Origin: an uncultured Clostridia bacterium | Lineage (GTDB): Bacteria > Bacillota > Clostridia > Christensenellales > Aristaeellaceae | Length of the DNA: 9,509 nt | Direction: 5' to 3' | NCBI GenBank assembly: GCA_937934775.1 | Contig: CALGYL010000378.1 | Span: 1-9,509 of the forward strand | In this document: positions 7,008-9,509 of the stretch, in pieces | How the letters are laid out: every line of letters starts with the position of its first letter | Numbering within the stretch: position 1 is the first letter of the stretch | The notes under the pieces: generated by a model | The model's database searches: none | Told to the model about the DNA's origin: nothing | What the model saw: the letters and a program-made list of their open reading frames with translations, nothing else | Translations under genes and position numbers: made by a program

Positions 7008-7217
7008 ATGGACCGGATTGAAGTAGTAAAAGAGGCGATCGCGTTTATCGAGCGGCACCTTGCGGAGCGGCTTGAGCTCAAGACGATCGCGGAAGCCGTT
7101 CATTATTCGAAGTATCACCTTTATCACATCTTTTCTGATGCGGTGGGAATGAGCCTGCACGACTATGTCCTCCGGCGCAAGCTTATGGAAGCAGCGAATT
7201 GCACCCAATATAGCTGA
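7008..7217 (+). pseudogene. AraC/XylS-type regulator, truncated
   Basis: The ATG follows a strong GGGGGAGG site. The 69 codons cover the start of an AraC C-terminal-type DNA-binding domain: a helix with IEVVKEAIAFIERHL, then LKTIAEAVHYSKYHLYHIF (first HTH), then GMSLHDYVLRRKLMEAA. In the family this last segment continues into a second HTH and often an effector domain of some 200 residues. Here the family-like sequence stops at codon 63 (about 7196), and six unrelated codons (NCTQYS) lead to TGA. It cannot be a complete regulator. The likely causes are deletion, inversion or a false assembly join. If expressed it could bind a half-site, but I treat it as a remnant. Confidence 0.8.
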
Positions 7218-8019
7218 ATCGGTGCGTCTGCCATTTTGTCAGAGGGCTTACGCCTTGATCCTCGTAGTTTCTCAGTGCGGTTCGCGCGTTGACGAATGCG
7301 CCATCGCGTCCATCTGTTGAAAACGCATAATCACGCCCGCCTTTTTCCTCCTCCAGGGCGTACAGGCGCAGGCAGTCCAGAAGGTCCTGTCGGCCCAAAT
7401 CGAAGGGCACCCAGTTGGTGCTCGCTACAACCCCTTCGTAGATGAACCCGCTCCCATCCCGGTGCAAAGAAGCGATCCGATCCGGCCCGTACTGATACGA
7501 GATGTTCAGAAACACAATGCCGCCGGTTTTTAAAAACGCCCGGGCGCCGTCCATGACGATCCTGCGGAAGCCGAACCCGTCGTCCCAATCGCTGGACGGA
7601 GGGTTTGACAGGATGAAATCGACATGCCCGCGCAGAGCCCTGACTGCCTTACGATCCGCTTCGTCGAAAGGCGCATACGAGTCGGCCTCGAAGAATGCAG
7701 CCTTTCCCGTAACTCCGTTTCCCGCCGCGTTTCGACTCGCGGTCTTCACGTTTTCTTGAGAGATCTCCAGGCCGTACACTATCTGCACGGCGGGAATCCG
7801 GGCCGCGAGAATGGCCTGGCAGCCGATGCCGCTGCCCCAGTCCATTCCCACGCCGTGAATCGAGGCTTGATTCTCCGCAATCGCGTTCAGCAGGATATGG
7901 CTCGCCGGTGTCAGAGCGAATGTACCCGCCGGATGGGAAAACACCAGAGGGCCGAGTCCGCCGGTGGATTCCCCGTCAAGGATGGTTTCATCCGAGCCTG
8001 TTCTGATTTCGCGTATCAT
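7183..8019 (-). CDS. Class I SAM-dependent methyltransferase
   Basis: The 278-residue protein has motif I GMDWGSGIGCQAI (58-70), an acidic strand end GLEIS (83-87) for the ribose, and ILSNPPSSDW (136-145). The last is an NPP motif as in RNA, DNA or protein N-methyltransferases of the RsmC/PrmA/TrmN6 fold. This suggests methylation of an amino or base nitrogen rather than of a small alcohol; the substrate is unknown. An AGGGGTGA site precedes the ATG at 8019 and a strong promoter lies at 8075-8103. The last four or five codons and the stop lie in sequence antisense to the truncated AraC gene, so the natural C-terminus may be altered. Separate gene, minus strand. Confidence 0.85.
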   Translation of the reverse strand: MIREIRTGSDETILDGESTGGLGPLVFSHPAGTFALTPASHILLNAIAENQASIHGVGMDWGSGIGCQAILAARIPAVQIVYGLEISQENVKTASRNAAGNGVTGKAAFFEADSYAPFDEADRKAVRALRGHVDFILSNPPSSDWDDGFGFRRIVMDGARAFLKTGGIVFLNISYQYGPDRIASLHRDGSGFIYEGVVASTNWVPFDLGRQDLLDCLRLYALEEEKGGRDYAFSTDGRDGAFVNARTALRNYEDQGVSPLTKWQTHRFSYIGCNSLLP

Positions 8020-8074
8020 CCTGTCACCCCTACGGCACTGTACGGAAAGCTCTCGGCTTTTATAGGTATGCGCT

Positions 8075-8103
8075 AGTCTAGCATGACCTTAACGACGTGT
8101 CAA
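8075..8103 (-). promoter_or_regulatory. Sigma-A promoter of the methyltransferase gene
   Basis: The minus strand has a perfect TTGACA (8103-8098), 17 bases, and TAGACT (8080-8075). An 11-bp palindrome GCTAG-T-CTAGC (8072-8082) covers the -10 and could be an operator. The -35 begins 17 bases after the GNAT stop codon. Confidence 0.75.
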
Positions 8104-8120
8104 CGCCGCTCCCCTAAAGT

Positions 8121-8597
8121 TTATGGATTTGATCTGAGTTTCTCCATCGGGTAATGGCCTTCATCATCCAGCGCCTTTTTGCCGCCTATATAGCGATAAC
8201 TCATTTTCCTGTAAAACTCGCAGGCAGTTATGGACGCCGGCACCTCGACCCGGTCCGCCCTGAGAAAATACTCGTCCCCTTCCAACGTTTGGACAATACT
8301 CCTCCCAATTCCTTTGCCGTGGTATTCGGGCAAGACGAATATCGTCAACAGGACGCTTTCCGTTTCGCTCCCCAAATATCCTGCGATCGAACCGGTCCCG
8401 ACAATTGTGTCTCCTTCGCAGGCGACGTACATATGAGCGAAAGACGCAATGTTCAATATCCTTTCGGCGTTATAGCTATTCGCCAGCTGTTCCATTTCTT
8501 CGGCGGGGTAGTCCTTGATATTCACTTCCATGAAATTCCGGCATACAAGTTCTGAGACTTCTTTTGCGTCCTTCGCCTCGAACCTTCGAATTAGCAC
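8121..8597 (-). CDS. GNAT family N-acetyltransferase
   Basis: The 158-residue protein begins LIRRFEAKDAKEVSELV, the usual GNAT opening. Motif A is FVLPEYHGKGIGRSIVQTLE (87-106), in which GKGIG forms the acetyl-CoA pyrophosphate loop. Motif B follows as ASITACEFYRKMSYR (121-135), ending in the typical YIGGKKALDDEGHYPMEK close. The start is GTG at 8597, preceded by GGTGAT. The size and C-terminus fit small amine or amino-acid acetyltransferases; the acceptor cannot be named. It has its own promoter at 8632-8660 and lies upstream of the methyltransferase gene on the same strand, without overlap. Confidence 0.92.
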   Translation of the reverse strand: MLIRRFEAKDAKEVSELVCRNFMEVNIKDYPAEEMEQLANSYNAERILNIASFAHMYVACEGDTIVGTGSIAGYLGSETESVLLTIFVLPEYHGKGIGRSIVQTLEGDEYFLRADRVEVPASITACEFYRKMSYRYIGGKKALDDEGHYPMEKLRSNP

Positions 8598-8631
8598 CCC
8601 AGATCACCACCAAATTCACTGTGATGCAATC

Positions 8632-8660
8632 ATTATAGTCAGCACGGACCGAAACATCAA
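8632..8660 (-). promoter_or_regulatory. Sigma-A promoter of the GNAT gene
   Basis: The minus strand has TTGATG (8660-8655), exactly 17 bases, and a perfect TATAAT (8637-8632). It begins right beside the 3' end of the decayed sigma fragment, so the fragment may have been deposited upstream of an existing gene. Confidence 0.75.
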
Positions 8661-8667
8661 GCCCTAC

Positions 8668-8910
8668 CGATTTGCCTTCTCAGGGCAAATGCGCTCGCTT
8701 TCTGCTCCTTCAGAGGTTTGCCGCGATGGTCAGCATCAGCCCGGTCGGATTTGCTTCTAGGCACAGTTTCTCCCGCCGATGGGACGCTTCCAGAAAGGTA
8801 TCTTGAAACAGGTCGTCCGCGTCCTACGGGCTTCAGATCAGGCTACGACAAACTTATACATCGGATCGCCACATCGTTCTATCAGCCTGGTGCATGCTTC
8901 GCATGCGGTC
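8668..8910 (-). pseudogene. Decayed ECF sigma gene, region 2 fragment
   Basis: On the minus strand this aligns along its length with the intact sigma gene (about 4005-4247), covering roughly residues 14-90. Restored protein pieces include CTRLIERCGDPMYKF and DADDLFQDTFLEASHRREKL. One base is missing from the TTTT run at the Phe-Cys codons (plus strand 8850-8852). In the restored frame there are three stops: TGG to TGA (8833-8835), CAG to TAG (8824-8826) and TGG to TGA (8710-8712). Region 4 and the start codon are absent. The many silent-type differences indicate an older paralogue or homologue rather than a fresh duplicate. Confidence 0.88.
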
Positions 8911-9277
8911 GGATGCCAGCGGAGGACTCTCTGCAGGATACGTTTCTCAAGATCTGGCGCAACATTGGCCGCTTCGAAGGGCGAAACGGATGCTCGATCA
9001 GGACTTGGATCATGTGCCTCTCGATCAAAACGTGAAAGGATTATCAGCAGATAGCGTGGCTGAGGCATACGGATCTGAGTCAATCCATTGAAGACCTCCC
9101 TTGGCCAGCCATGACGTAAGTGAGACGTCGCGCGCCCTCTATCTGGACGTGATGAGGCTTCCAGGCAGATATAAGCAGATCCTCCTTTTGTATCACTTTA
9201 ATGATATGACCATGGATTTGGCCAATGAAGGCGCTATTCCGAATTCATGCCCACCTTTTACTGCGGAGAAGAAGTGA
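8910..9277 (+). pseudogene. Second decayed ECF sigma gene, opposite strand
   Basis: The plus strand encodes PAEDSLQDTFLKIWRNIGRFEG and RTWIM, which is ECF region 2. A TGA follows at 9033-9035, where relatives have Cys in an INTCKDY-like motif. The frame goes on as KDYQQIAWLRHTDLSQSIEDLP to a TAA (9117-9119). After a frameshift it resumes as ALYLDVMRLPGRYKQILLLYHFNDMTMD (region 4), with a shortened, garbled recognition helix, and ends at TGA 9275-9277. The N-terminus is missing: the family match begins directly where the minus-strand fragment ends. It differs in sequence from the 3724-4272 sigma, so it is a separate family member. Confidence 0.8.
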
Positions 9278-9463
9278 CGGAAGATGCAATCAACAGCCGT
9301 AATTTTTCGGGATATGCCTTAAAAAAGCATCTGCTGGAAGTACAACAAGCCGTTCTAATTTTCAATTTAAATCACCGGTAATTCCGGATAACAGTGGCGT
9401 CCATCGGCCATGGGTGCTATTTGCACACACTCTCTTATTGACTTTTGGTTAATAAAATTGCTT
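9278..9463. other. Contig tail without a recognised gene
   Basis: A 35-codon frame from GTG 9274 to TAA 9379-9381 overlaps the stop of the decayed sigma gene, as a paired anti-sigma gene would. Its sequence (EDAINSRNFSGYALKKHL...) matches nothing I recognise and is too short to call. The rest is AT-rich and shows no further frame or clear hairpin. Confidence 0.4.
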
Positions 9464-9509
9464 AGATCGGAAGAGCGTCGTGTAGGGAAAGAGTGTAGAT
9501 CTCGGTGGT
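9464..9509. other. Illumina TruSeq adapter read-through
   Basis: The final 46 bases begin AGATCGGAAGAGCGTCGTGT and continue exactly as the reverse complement of the TruSeq universal adapter. It is library sequence left at the contig end and must not be treated as genome. Confidence 0.98.

Noticed and set aside
7624..8076. A 150-codon plus-strand frame opposite the methyltransferase
   Set aside because: The minus-strand frame holds the SAM-binding and NPP motifs and a good promoter and ribosome binding site; the plus-strand frame has none.
8718..9035. A 105-codon plus-strand frame taken as one gene
   Set aside because: Its first 64 codons are antisense to the decayed minus-strand sigma fragment. 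Only the part after about 8910 resembles a sigma factor, so it is a fusion of debris.
9274..9381. A small anti-sigma gene after the plus-strand sigma remnant
   Set aside because: The overlap of GTG with TGA is suggestive, but the 35-residue product has no membrane segment or family match.

Overview
The window looks like part of a moderately high-GC Bacillota (Clostridia-like) genome, probably from a draft or metagenomic assembly. The reasons are strong purine-rich Shine-Dalgarno sites, TTGACA/TATAAT-type promoters, frequent GTG starts, an ECF sigma/membrane anti-sigma pair, and a MerR-controlled ABC-2 transporter. The last 46 bases (9464-9509) match the Illumina TruSeq adapter, so the right edge is a contig end and that edge is not biological.

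Layout. (1) Positions 1-2212, minus strand: the first 737 codons of a very large SF1 helicase-type protein with a transglutaminase-like domain, DUF4011 and a Walker A motif. It continues beyond the left edge and has its own promoter at 2403-2432. (2) 2213-2849: a regulatory gap with a 21-bp perfect inverted repeat and a separate 14-bp hairpin just after the sigma/anti-sigma operon. (3) 2850-4272, minus strand: an ECF sigma factor gene and a membrane anti-sigma-like gene, overlapping by 11 bases. (4) 4656-6928, plus strand: a tandem-HTH MerR regulator, an ABC ATPase and an ABC-2 permease, followed by a truncated AraC-type regulator (7008-7217). (5) 7183-8597, minus strand: a class I methyltransferase and a GNAT acetyltransferase, each with a good sigma-A promoter. 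(6) 8668-9277: two back-to-back decayed ECF sigma fragments. The minus-strand one is a close relative of the intact sigma gene at 3724-4272.

How the parts fit. The sigma and anti-sigma genes form a classic sensing module whose promoter resembles an ECF promoter, so it may be autogenous. MerR sits directly upstream of the transporter genes with a dyad between them, which suggests an inducible efflux cassette. The helicase belongs to a family often seen in mobile or defence-rich regions, but its partners, if any, lie outside the window. The AraC and methyltransferase genes run into each other at about 7196, and the right end carries sigma debris, so that half has been rearranged or partly misassembled. 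I do not see convincing evidence of a complete new system. The helicase is the best lead.
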